Shown here: positions 1 through 6,642 of the stretch, piece by piece
Layout: each line of letters starts with the position of its first letter
How positions within the stretch are numbered: position 1 is the stretch's first letter
Assembly: GCA_036771375.1 (NCBI GenBank)
Contig: DAIPHL010000059.1
Location: 1 to 12,338, forward strand
Length of the DNA: 12,338 nucleotides
DNA from: DAIPHL01 sp036771375
GTDB lineage: Bacteria; Synergistota; Synergistia; Synergistales; Synergistaceae
Direction: 5' to 3'
The notes under the pieces: model-generated
The model's database searches: none
The model's input: only the letters and a program-made list of their open reading frames with translations
What the model was told of the DNA's origin: nothing
Position numbers and translations under genes: made by a program

Positions 1-81
1 GGTCGGCGGTGAACGGACGGCCTCGAGCGAAAGCGTCCGCACCGAGGCAGAGTCGGAGAGTGGGAAAATGCAGGGAGGGAG

Positions 82-348
82 CTATGTATCGTAGACGATG
101 CTTCTGTGCCCTATTTGCACCACAAGCACGAGAAGCCGATCGTCTTCTATGTGGCATAGAATTCTCCACGCGCCAACCCGATAGCGCCACAGTCCGGAGA
201 GGTTGGAGACAAGTCCCCTGCCGCGAAACCGTGGGTTTTCGAGCGCTTCGACCTCGGATAGATACTCTATTATGCGATGGGCTTCGGACTTGTCGATGTG
301 GGCCAGCTCTTTTTCGGCTCGTTTCGAAAGTTCAATCCTCCAACCCAA
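82..348 (-). CDS. relE: RelE/ParE-family toxin of a type II toxin-antitoxin pair
   Basis: The gene encodes 88 aa, a normal size for a RelE-superfamily toxin; RelE-type members cut mRNA in the ribosomal A site, while ParE-type members poison gyrase. Visible family marks are the N-terminal basic helix (SKRAEKELAHIDKS, about residues 8-21), the central strand SGLWRYRVGAWRI (about 51-63) and the C-terminal GHRSIVY block (about 80-86). The central and C-terminal arginines and the final tyrosine match the kind of residues RelE uses for catalysis. The start is a TTG at 346-348, preceded by GAGG seven bases upstream. It overlaps the 3' end of the antitoxin gene by 17 bp, so the two are translationally coupled, antitoxin first. 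RelE-like fits better than ParE, but the target cannot be settled from sequence. Confidence 0.9.
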   Translation of the reverse strand: MGWRIELSKRAEKELAHIDKSEAHRIIEYLSEVEALENPRFRGRGLVSNLSGLWRYRVGAWRILCHIEDDRLLVLVVQIGHRSIVYDT

Positions 349-556
349 GGCGAGACCTCACGTCCTCCAGAGATGAGGAAGTTCGCCCGTCCAAAAGGTA
401 TTCCTCGTAGGCTGCAGCGGCAAGGGCGGCATCTTCGAGATCGTCCAAGTAGGTTTCGATGGCTTTGCGGGCATACCAAGTCTTTGTGCGTCCGGTCTTT
501 TCGGCGATGGCCTCGAGGCGCATCTCGATTTGTTTATCAAGGCGAATCGCAAGCAT
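332..556 (-). CDS. relB: RelB-like ribbon-helix-helix antitoxin
   Basis: This 74-aa protein begins with a ribbon-helix-helix DNA-binding segment. The strand is MLAIRLDKQIEMRL, followed by the helix-turn-helix part EAIAEKTGRTKTWYARKAIE (about residues 15-34). A short acidic, alanine-rich linker and a C-terminal tail (SSSLEDVRSRLGLED) follow, and in this family that tail wraps and neutralises the toxin. The ATG at 554-556 has a good GGGAG ribosome binding site eight bases upstream. It is the first gene of a two-gene operon with the RelE-like toxin. Antitoxins of this type usually repress their own operon together with the toxin, and the large palindrome just upstream (566-603) is the natural operator. 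It belongs with the RelB/TraY-type ribbon-helix-helix antitoxins found beside RelE toxins. Confidence 0.9.
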   Translation of the reverse strand: MLAIRLDKQIEMRLEAIAEKTGRTKTWYARKAIETYLDDLEDAALAAAAYEEYLLDGRTSSSLEDVRSRLGLED

Positions 557-565
557 TGTGTTATC

Positions 566-603
566 TCCCTTCTTTTGCTATACAAGTATAGCAAAAGAAG
601 GGA
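566..603. promoter_or_regulatory. Near-perfect 38-bp palindrome with promoter-like -10, probable autoregulatory operator
   Basis: Two 18-nt arms (566-583 and 586-603) are exact reverse complements around a 2-nt centre. The palindrome ends nine bases before the antitoxin start at 556. Read on the minus strand it contains a TATACT hexamer (585-590) that could be a -10 box; the best -35 is weak (TTGTAT, 17 nt upstream). The right half of the minus-strand reading also supplies the GGGAG ribosome binding site. A dyad overlapping promoter and start site fits autorepression by a ribbon-helix-helix antitoxin. As RNA it would also form a strong hairpin that could mask the ribosome binding site. There is no T-tract, so it is not a typical terminator. 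Confidence 0.65.
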
Positions 604-640
604 GGAGATACAAGCTTATCCGGGCCTCGGGGCGTCCGAC

Positions 641-760
641 CGCGACACGTCGAAGCAGTTGGCAATCCGGCAACAGCTCGCGAAGCGTTTCGACCTGTCG
701 CAGGGAAGAGATCACCCGAATTATGGCAATCCGAAGCGCTCCGGCATGGCAGAGGCGAAG
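641..760 (-). repeat. Diverged repeat, copy A, upstream of the RelB/RelE operon
   Basis: This stretch matches 1446-1549 in the same orientation. A 14-nt block (CGCGACACGTCGAA, 641-654) is identical to 1446-1459, and the 48 nt at 713-760 match 1502-1549 with eight mismatches. The spacing between the two blocks is 16 nt longer in this copy. On the minus strand it contains TG-C-CATAAT (hexamer at 720-725), one base from an extended -10 promoter. The rest of the gap 557-844 between hicB and the antitoxin gene holds the 566-603 palindrome and a short GC hairpin (797-812); I see no credible gene there. Confidence 0.6.
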
Positions 761-844
761 AGGCTGGGAAAACTCCTCGGCACGGCACTGAACTGACGGC
801 CGGTACGGGCCGCACCCTGACAACGGAATAAGGGAAATTACCTT

Positions 845-1222
845 TTAAGAATTCAAGAATCGTTCCTGTAGTGCGTCCTGAAGGACACGGGACAAGCTTA
901 AATTGTTTTCGGCAACCTGTTCATCCATCCATTTTGGGATACTGATGGTGCGCTTAACAGCCCGATTATCTCGCACATCGACTCGAATGAGATTGGCAAA
1001 TTCTCCGGCTTGCAAGTCGAGCTGCTCCAATGCGGACGCCGAAGGGACTTCTTGTTTTTTCTCCAAGAGATATTCAATCCACACTGATAGGGCGCTTTGT
1101 GCCATGTACAGAGCATTTGCCAGCGATTTGCCCTCGCTGACACATCCGGGCAGATCCGGATATGTAATCGTATAGCTTTGGTCTTCGTTTGGATGAAAAA
1201 CCGCCGGGTAAACATATTCCAT
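845..1222 (-). CDS. hicB: HicB antitoxin
   Basis: A 125-aa antitoxin with the two usual HicB parts. The N-terminal half (about residues 1-65) is the degraded RNase H-like fold that binds HicA, recognisable by YPAVFHPNEDQSYTITYPDLPGC and the following helix ALYMAQSALSVWIEYLLEKK. The C-terminal part (about 90-122) is a ribbon-helix-helix DNA-binding domain: VKRTISIPKWMDEQVAENN followed by a helix through SRVLQDALQERF. The ATG at 1222 has an AGGGAGG ribosome binding site. It starts 21 bp after the hicA stop, in the toxin-first order typical of hicAB. The protein neutralises HicA and probably represses the operon. Confidence 0.94.
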   Translation of the reverse strand: MEYVYPAVFHPNEDQSYTITYPDLPGCVSEGKSLANALYMAQSALSVWIEYLLEKKQEVPSASALEQLDLQAGEFANLIRVDVRDNRAVKRTISIPKWMDEQVAENNLSLSRVLQDALQERFLNS

Positions 1223-1243
1223 CGTTGCCTGCCTCCCTGTCGA

Positions 1244-1420
1244 TTACTGCAACTCGGCCGCTTTGAGTATGGCTGTTACGGTATTTTCGTTAATCTCTCG
1301 GCGATTGGGAACTTGTACCGGGCGAGCACCCTCTTTTTCGTAAATTGCATGTCCGCCTCTGTTTCTGGCTTCAATATATCCGGCGGCCCTGAGCTTTTTG
1401 ATTAAATCCCTGCGCTTCAC
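1244..1420 (-). CDS. hicA: HicA toxin (mRNA interferase)
   Basis: A 58-aa protein with the dsRBD-like HicA fold. It begins KRRDLIKKLRAAGY, has the catalytic-histidine region RNRGGHAIYEK (His at residue 24) and ends in the conserved VPNRREINENTVTAILKAAEL. HicA toxins cleave mRNA and tmRNA. I chose the GTG at 1418-1420, because AGGGGG lies seven bases upstream and homologues begin at this KRRDLI segment. A longer reading frame runs upstream to 1726, but that part covers the repeat copy and has no family similarity. The toxin gene precedes hicB by 21 bp. An extended -10 (TGCTATAAT) lies about 90 bp upstream inside the repeat. Confidence 0.92.
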   Translation of the reverse strand: MKRRDLIKKLRAAGYIEARNRGGHAIYEKEGARPVQVPNRREINENTVTAILKAAELQ

Positions 1421-1445
1421 CCGCCCGCCCCCTATCAGGTGATCC

Positions 1446-1549
1446 CGCGACACGTCGAAAGAGTCGGCGAGGGCGATGCGGCAGCCGCGAAGGATACGAC
1501 ACACCCGGATTATAGCAGCTCGAAGCACCCCGGCATGGCCGAGGCGAAG
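1446..1549 (-). repeat. Diverged repeat, copy B, upstream of hicAB, carrying an extended -10
   Basis: This is the partner of 641-760, about 83% identical over the 48-nt core. It lies directly 5' of hicA, as copy A lies 5' of the other toxin-antitoxin operon. Read on the minus strand, the core includes TGCTATAAT, a perfect extended -10 element (hexamer at 1509-1514) placed to read into hicA; no good -35 is visible. Translated in the minus frame, the cores of both copies give similar 20-residue peptides (LGHAGVLRAAIIRV versus LCHAGALRIAIIRV). The frames diverge where the 16-nt length difference begins, so this is either a gene remnant or a dispersed intergenic repeat. Confidence 0.6.
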
Positions 1550-1812
1550 GAGGCGGCGAAGGGTTTCGACTATGGCGAGCTCCGTCCGAACGCTTCTCGG
1601 CTTTCGGACATCCGGGAAGCATCCGGAGAATGGTGCATCATAGGACGGTCGGCCTTCGCGACCCGGGTTCCCTTCCTCGGACAATCCCTTCGAACCGAAT
1701 CGACCGGGGGACGTCTTTTTGTGCAAGGCGCGAACCGAGCGGGCCGCACGATCGTCTTCTTTGCGGCGTCGGAAAGAGAAATCACGCGCGTCCTCCTTGA
1801 CGACGCTCCGAT

Positions 1813-1840
1813 TTCAGTTAGACTGAAAGGCGGTCGATAT
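1813..1840 (+). promoter_or_regulatory. Possible sigma-28 (flagellar) promoter for fliD
   Basis: TTCAGTTA (1813-1820), a 12-nt spacer, then GTCGATAT (1833-1840) resembles the FliA consensus TAAAGTTT-N11-GCCGATAA, with 5/8 and 6/8 matches. It lies about 40 bp upstream of the fliD start and 27 bp upstream of the ribosome binding site. A 7-bp inverted repeat (TTTCAGT/ACTGAAA, 1812-1828) overlaps the -35 part. The match is imperfect and rests partly on gene context. Confidence 0.35.
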
Positions 1841-1880
1841 TGAAACTGGAATGGATCTCCATTTTGAGGAGGTTTCGGAT

Positions 1881-4532
1881 ATGGCGGAATCGATGTTTCA
1901 GATCGCGGGCGTCAGCACCGGCATCGGCTGGGACGAAATCATAAAAAAGACGCTGACCCGGGCCGCGATTCCCATAGAGAACTGGAAAAACCAAATCGAC
2001 AAACTCGAGATCAAGAAAACTCTCTATCAGGAGATCTCCAGCGAGTTCTTCAAGCTGCGCGGAACCCTCACGAAGATGAAGCTCGAGTCGACGTACAAGG
2101 CGAAGACCGCCGAGTTCACCTCCCACACGAGCGGCACCAACGCGGAGAGCGTCGCAAAAGCCACCGTCAAACCGGGGGCCGAGATCGCTTCGTGGGACAT
2201 CGACGTGGAAAAGGTCGCCCGCGCACAGAGACACATCTCCGATCGGTACAAAAACCCGGGCGAACCCCTGAACATCGAAGGCTCCTTCCGAATTCACGTC
2301 GGACAACAGGTCACCACGATAAAAGTGGAAAAGGGCGACTCCATAAGGACGATCAATCAGAAAGTACGCAACGCGAGCGACCAGCACGGCGAAAAAATGG
2401 AGATCGTCGCAAAACTCATCGACAATCGTCTGGTCATCGAGAGCGCCACGTCGGGCATCGACCCCTCGGGCGAGAAAAAAGCGGAAAAACTCACCATGTC
2501 CGAGTCCGACCAGATGTATCTTCCCAGGACCTCCACGGGAAAGTATCCCTCTCAGATCCTTCGGATCGAGGGGCAAAAAGTCACCTACCAACACGGCAGA
2601 GACTACACCTACGACAAAAACACCGGGCTCGTCACCTGGAGGAACGACCCCGACGGACAACGTCCGAAGGCGGGGCAGGAAGTCGCCCTCTTCTACCAGG
2701 ACGACATCACCATCACCCGAGCCACGGGAGACGAAGACCTCGTTCCTCAGCTCCTTTCCGGAGAGTACTACGATCCGGATACGGCATTCGAGATCTACGA
2801 CAAGGACGGCAACCGGTTCAAGGAGTGCGCGGACCCCACCGCGCCGGACGTCGACGACGATTACTACATCGAAGAGGATTTGAGCGACCCGGCGAACCCG
2901 AAGAAAAAGATCAAGTGGCTCCCCGGCAAAGGACCGGCCGAGGGAGAAAACTATATCCTCCGCATCGGAGCGAACGCGGATTACGAATCCGATTACAACA
3001 AATTCTTTCTGGAAGCGGACGACATGGGAGAGAACTCCGCGCTCGCGAAGCTTGGATTCATCACCGTGGACAGCGCCCTTCCGAACGGTTGGGAGTACAA
3101 AGCCGGCTCCTTCATCGAAGCCCAGAACGCCTCGTTTACGCTGAACGGCGTCCCCATCACGAGGACGACGAACAAGATCGACGACCTGATCGCGGACGTC
3201 ACCCTGGAGATCGTCGGCCCGGGCAAGGTGACGATGAACGTCACACAGGACGCCAAGACGGCGGTCGAAGGTATGGAGGCCTTCGTCGAGGCCTACAACA
3301 AGGTGATGACCGTCATCAACATGCGCCTCGAGGAAAAACAGGATGCCGTCCACAAAAACGACGAGAAGGACCTTCTCTCGTCCATCATCAGCCAGGGCAA
3401 AGGCAGGACCGAGTTCGGCCTCCTGCACGGCGACCAGCTCCTCTGGTCCATAAAGGACCAGATGAGAAGGACCATGTCCATGCCCGTACATTCCTTTTCC
3501 AGCTCCGTCGCGACAAGGCAGTTTTCGGACGTCTCGAGAGACCTCGAGATCGAGGGTTCCTTCTACGTCTACTCCGCTGGCAAGGCCGCCAGGATCGACG
3601 TCGCGAAAAACGATTCTCTGGAGGACATTCAGATGAAACTCCAGGAGGCGACGAACATCGCGTCGTCCAACGGCGAAACGTCGCAGGGCGGCCCACTCGA
3701 CCTCGACGTCTCCATCAGGAACGGACGCCTCTTCATCAACGCACCCAGAGGCACCGCGTCGATCGACACGAAGAGAGATACGCTGCAGAGAAACAAAGAC
3801 GCGAGGTACGACTATCTCTCCTACGTCGCCGATTCCTCCAAACCGGTCAACGGAACGATGACCGTCATATCGGGCAAAACCGTGTTCACGGAAGGACTCG
3901 ACTACAAAGTCGAGACGGATACCACGAAAAACGGCACGCTCCAGAGCAAAATCGTCTGGATCGAGGGCGGCAAATCCCCCGTCCCGGGATCGAGCTACAA
4001 CGTCATATACGAATACAACAAATCGGCCGTCTCCTTCAAGCCGGTACCAGGCGCCCCGGAACCAAAGGAGCTGGAGCTCCACTTCGACTCAAGCCGGACC
4101 TCCCTCTCGACGATGGGACTGACCACCGAAAAGATCGGACATGGAAAGAGCGGTCTGCTCGAGTTCGACTCCGACAAGTTCATGGAGGCCCTCAGAGACG
4201 ACTCCCAGAACGCCTCGAGCGTCATGACGACGTTCATGAAGGACATGGACAGGTATATCGGCAACCTCGTGGACTCCTCGCAGATGCTCGTCGCCGGGAC
4301 GCCGGTGGTCAAAGGGCGCATCGCCGGAAAGCTTTACAACATCGACAAGGAGATCGGCTCTTACTCCAAACGCATCTCGAAGCTGAAGTCGGAGCTCAAG
4401 GACAGGCAGGCGGAGCTGTACAAAAAATACTCGAACATGGAGATCGCGATGCAGAAACTGCAGGCGCAGATGATCAGCATGATGAGGTACTTCGACAGCA
4501 TCTCCGGCAAGAAGAACAACAACCAGAATTGA
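1881..4532 (+). CDS. fliD: Flagellar hook-associated protein 2 (FliD, filament cap), enlarged
   Basis: FliD caps the growing flagellar filament outside the cell and chaperones flagellin insertion. The start is the ATG at 1881, eight bases after AGGAGG (1867-1872); an upstream in-frame ATG at 1851 has no such site. The protein is 883 aa, against about 470 in enterobacteria. The FliD N-terminal domain is clear (FQIAGVSTGIGWDEIIKKTL, residues 6-25, then a coiled coil to about 70). FliD C-terminal features appear at about 417-535 (FTLNGVPITRTTNKIDDLI; VEAYNKVMTVIN) and 736-883, ending in a long heptad-like helix (YSKRISKLKSELKDRQAELY). Two flagellin-IN-like modules (about 132-192 and 557-625) and two to three beta modules of the form GxDY...W...PxxGxxY (about 213-274, 326-363, 654-713) account for the extra length. 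No other flagellar gene lies in the window. Confidence 0.95.
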   Translation: MAESMFQIAGVSTGIGWDEIIKKTLTRAAIPIENWKNQIDKLEIKKTLYQEISSEFFKLRGTLTKMKLESTYKAKTAEFTSHTSGTNAESVAKATVKPGAEIASWDIDVEKVARAQRHISDRYKNPGEPLNIEGSFRIHVGQQVTTIKVEKGDSIRTINQKVRNASDQHGEKMEIVAKLIDNRLVIESATSGIDPSGEKKAEKLTMSESDQMYLPRTSTGKYPSQILRIEGQKVTYQHGRDYTYDKNTGLVTWRNDPDGQRPKAGQEVALFYQDDITITRATGDEDLVPQLLSGEYYDPDTAFEIYDKDGNRFKECADPTAPDVDDDYYIEEDLSDPANPKKKIKWLPGKGPAEGENYILRIGANADYESDYNKFFLEADDMGENSALAKLGFITVDSALPNGWEYKAGSFIEAQNASFTLNGVPITRTTNKIDDLIADVTLEIVGPGKVTMNVTQDAKTAVEGMEAFVEAYNKVMTVINMRLEEKQDAVHKNDEKDLLSSIISQGKGRTEFGLLHGDQLLWSIKDQMRRTMSMPVHSFSSSVATRQFSDVSRDLEIEGSFYVYSAGKAARIDVAKNDSLEDIQMKLQEATNIASSNGETSQGGPLDLDVSIRNGRLFINAPRGTASIDTKRDTLQRNKDARYDYLSYVADSSKPVNGTMTVISGKTVFTEGLDYKVETDTTKNGTLQSKIVWIEGGKSPVPGSSYNVIYEYNKSAVSFKPVPGAPEPKELELHFDSSRTSLSTMGLTTEKIGHGKSGLLEFDSDKFMEALRDDSQNASSVMTTFMKDMDRYIGNLVDSSQMLVAGTPVVKGRIAGKLYNIDKEIGSYSKRISKLKSELKDRQAELYKKYSNMEIAMQKLQAQMISMMRYFDSISGKKNNNQN

Positions 4533-4712
4533 CACCGAATGCCCGGAGGGGCTAAAGACCACAAGAGCCGGGGCGGAATAGAGATGCCTTTGGGTCATTC
4601 GTGGGAAAACGCCCCCGTGAAAAAACGACTAACAGATCAGATTTAAAAACAATTCCTCGGTCATACCATGTATGTATGAAGCTACGTCGGTTTTTCCGTA
4701 AAGGAGCATTTT

Positions 4713-5642
4713 ATCACGAATCATCTCTCGATCAACGAAGTCACGGCAAAAGAAATCCTGACCAGGTCCAACCTTCCGGGCACGGATTATTCCGCAAACC
4801 CCTATACCGGCTGCGAACACGCGTGCAGGTACTGCTACGCCTCTTTCATGAAGCGTTTTTCGAATCACCCCGAGCCGTGGGGGCGTTTCGTCGACGTCAA
4901 GAATTGGCCGAAAATCAAAAATGCGGCAAAATATGCCGGCAAAAGGGTGTTTATCAGCTCGGTGACCGATCCATATCAACCCGCGGAGGGAAAATACGGC
5001 AGGACAAGATCGTTGCTCGAACAACTTCAAGGCAGCGGGATAAGGATAAGCATCGCGACAAAATCGGACCTGATTCTCCGCGACCTGCACTTGATAAAGA
5101 CATTTCCACGCGCCCGCGTATCGTGGTCGCTCAACACACTCGACGAGTCCTTTCGTCTGGATATGGACCGCGCCGTAAGCGTCGAACGCCGCCTTACCGC
5201 AATGAAGGCATTCTACGAGGCCGGCATACACACCATATGCTTCATATCGCCCATTTTTCCCGAGATAACAAATGTGCAGGCCCTCATCGAACGAGTACAG
5301 GGACAATGCAACCTGATATGGCTCGAAAATCTGAATCTCCGTGGCAGCTATCGACAGACCGTACTGAATTATATAAGGCAACGCCACCCGCAGCTGTCCC
5401 CTCTGTACGAAGCGATCTATCGAAAAAACCATCTCGATTATTGGTACGCGCTCGACCGCCGAATCAGAGAATTCTCGGGGAAAAAAGGATTCGAATATGT
5501 AAAAGACGACGACGCGCGATGCGAAGATTTCGGAAAACCACCGGCGATCGTAAATTACTTCTTCCACGAGGAAATCACTCCCTCCGCGAAAAGGAAAACA
5601 CGGCGATTGGAGAATGAACGAGACGAAAATTTCCGACGATAA
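4713..5642 (+). CDS. Radical SAM protein, SPL-like family, with non-canonical start
   Basis: The protein resembles SplB-like (spore photoproduct lyase-related) radical SAM proteins. It has NPYTGC followed by the cluster motif CX3CX2C (CEHACRYC, Cys 34, 38 and 41 if the first codon is 4713), then YASFMKRF, the strand FISSVTDPYQPAE and the conserved segment ATKSDLILRDLHLIK. Length from 4713 is 309 aa. The first ATG in frame (4848) lies after the cysteine motif and cannot be the start. No ATG, GTG or TTG occurs in frame between the stop at 4677 and 4848. A strong AAGGAG at 4701-4706 sits six bases before ATC (4713) and nine before ACG (4716), and the encoded ITNHLSINEVTAKEIL resembles the family N-terminus. 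The gene therefore starts at a rare codon, carries a start mutation, or has a sequencing error. The substrate is unknown. Confidence 0.85.
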   Translation: MTNHLSINEVTAKEILTRSNLPGTDYSANPYTGCEHACRYCYASFMKRFSNHPEPWGRFVDVKNWPKIKNAAKYAGKRVFISSVTDPYQPAEGKYGRTRSLLEQLQGSGIRISIATKSDLILRDLHLIKTFPRARVSWSLNTLDESFRLDMDRAVSVERRLTAMKAFYEAGIHTICFISPIFPEITNVQALIERVQGQCNLIWLENLNLRGSYRQTVLNYIRQRHPQLSPLYEAIYRKNHLDYWYALDRRIREFSGKKGFEYVKDDDARCEDFGKPPAIVNYFFHEEITPSAKRKTRRLENERDENFRR

Positions 5643-5934
5643 AAACATGTTCCGTCTCGAAAGACACGAAGCACCGTTTCACAAAACGGGGTCTGCCGGG
5701 GAACGTTTTTACCCTCTCGACGGAAAGATCCGAATGACGACATCGAACATCCCGTATTTTTATCGTAAAATGTCCCTTGGGAGGAATGACCGCTCGACGA
5801 ACTACATTCGGAGTCGAAATTTTCAAAAAAGCGACGACGGCGACCTTTTTATCTCCGAACCCACGGAAGCGATAGGAGACAACGCATTCCTTCAAGGACA
5901 TGCCGATATCTCGCAGCAAGGATGTGGTTATATT

Positions 5935-6573
5935 TTGCCCAGAAAAAAGAATTCAAGAGCGCTGCAGGCGGAAGAGACGAAACAACGAATTTTCTCTGCG
6001 GCTCATCATCTGTTTCGAGAAAAGGGGTTTGACAACGTCACGGTGGATGAGATCGCGAAAGCCTGTGGATTCTCCGTGGGGGCCTTCTACCACCACTTCA
6101 GAGGGAAACGGGAGATCATGGCTCTGTGGCACGAAAGGCTCGATGAATGCTACAAAAGGCACTACGAAAAAATGAAAAATGCCCCCGACTTCTCCCAAAA
6201 AGAGACCGTCGAGGTCATACGGGAGATGATGCTCTACATAAACGAGACGTGCATCAAGGAGGGACTCGACTTCACACGGGTGCTCTACTGCTACATCATC
6301 TCGAACGAAGATTTCGGAAACGAGATGATGTCTTTGGACCACGCCTATTTTCGAATTTTGAGGGAATTGACGGAACGGGGACTCGGCAAAAAAGAGATTC
6401 GAAAGGATCTTTCTCCGGAACAGCTCGTTCGGGACTTCACCATTTTGAGCCGGGGATGCCTCGTGAACTACTGCATCGAGGGCGGAGGCAAGGCGATGCG
6501 GGACTATTTCGCTCCCCTTCTCGATTGTTATCTGAGAGGGATCGCGAAAACCGAAGAGACCCCTCCCAGATAA
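5935..6573 (+). CDS. TetR/AcrR-family transcriptional regulator
   Basis: A 212-aa one-component repressor-type regulator. The N-terminal TetR DNA-binding domain is textbook: RIFSAAHHLFREKGFDN, then the helix-turn-helix TVDEIAKACGFSVGAFYHHF (residues 36-55) and RGKREIM. The all-helical C-terminal half (about 75-212) should bind a ligand and dimerise; its ligand cannot be told. I chose the TTG at 5935 because it gives the typical short start MPRKKNSRALQAEE before the domain; an AAGGA lies 12 bases upstream, a little far. The frame stays open back to an ATG at 5614 inside the previous gene, but those 107 residues resemble nothing and have no good ribosome binding site. It is convergent with the amidohydrolase-symporter operon, which it may control. 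The 292-bp gap before it (5643-5934) holds nothing else I can name. Confidence 0.9.
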   Translation: MPRKKNSRALQAEETKQRIFSAAHHLFREKGFDNVTVDEIAKACGFSVGAFYHHFRGKREIMALWHERLDECYKRHYEKMKNAPDFSQKETVEVIREMMLYINETCIKEGLDFTRVLYCYIISNEDFGNEMMSLDHAYFRILRELTERGLGKKEIRKDLSPEQLVRDFTILSRGCLVNYCIEGGGKAMRDYFAPLLDCYLRGIAKTEETPPR

Positions 6574-6597
6574 GGGAAAAGGGAGCGCCTTCTTCCC
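6574..6597. terminator. Possible hairpin terminator between convergent genes
   Basis: GGGAAAAGG (6574-6582) pairs with CCTT-C-TTCCC (6588-6597) as a nine-pair stem with a one-base bulge and a 5-nt loop, immediately after the tetR stop codon. There is no T-tract on the plus side and only a short TTATCT on the minus side. It may act weakly in both directions between the convergent transcripts. Confidence 0.4.
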
Positions 6598-6642
6598 GAA
6601 AACGATCTCCCCTCCCCCGGCATCGGACGCGGTGTCGACCCC

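Larger units (their letters stand above)
1421..1850. other. 430-bp intergenic stretch between hicA and fliD with an unproven open frame
   Basis: Besides repeat copy B and the fliD promoter region, this stretch has a plus-strand frame open from 1439 to 1843 (134 codons). Its second half (about 1600-1843) has codon use rather like the neighbouring genes and ends ITRVLLDDAPISVRLKGGRY eight bases before the first possible fliD ATG. The first half lies in the repeat, there is no convincing ribosome binding site, and I do not recognise the peptide. It might be the tail of a decayed gene upstream of fliD, or chance. I do not call it a gene. Confidence 0.3.

Noticed and set aside
16..48. Overlapping inverted repeats downstream of the RelE-like toxin (GCCTCG/CGAGGC and GGACG/CGTCC).
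   Set aside because: Short stems, competing pairings and no T-tract, so not supportable as a terminator.
1421..1726. Long upstream extension of the hicA frame (to 1726 on the minus strand).
   Set aside because: It runs through the repeat copy, lacks HicA similarity, and the GTG at 1420 has a good ribosome binding site at the family's normal start.
1818..4082. Very long open frame on the minus strand opposite fliD (754 codons), and another long plus-strand frame at 2192-4555.
   Set aside because: Both are antisense or out-of-frame shadows of the highly biased fliD coding sequence; their peptides are low-complexity in charge and resemble no family.
4533..4712. Search for a terminator after fliD and a promoter for the radical SAM gene.
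   Set aside because: Only a 4-bp GCCC/GGGC stem and a long-range GGGGCG/CGCCCC pairing were found, with no T-tract; promoter hexamers are too poor to call.
4601..5617. Plus-strand frame of 338 codons overlapping the radical SAM gene, and its minus-strand counterpart (4629-5648).
   Set aside because: Shadows of the radical SAM gene, whose frame carries the recognisable cluster motif. Considered as evidence for a frameshifted start, but no join gives a plausible N-terminus.
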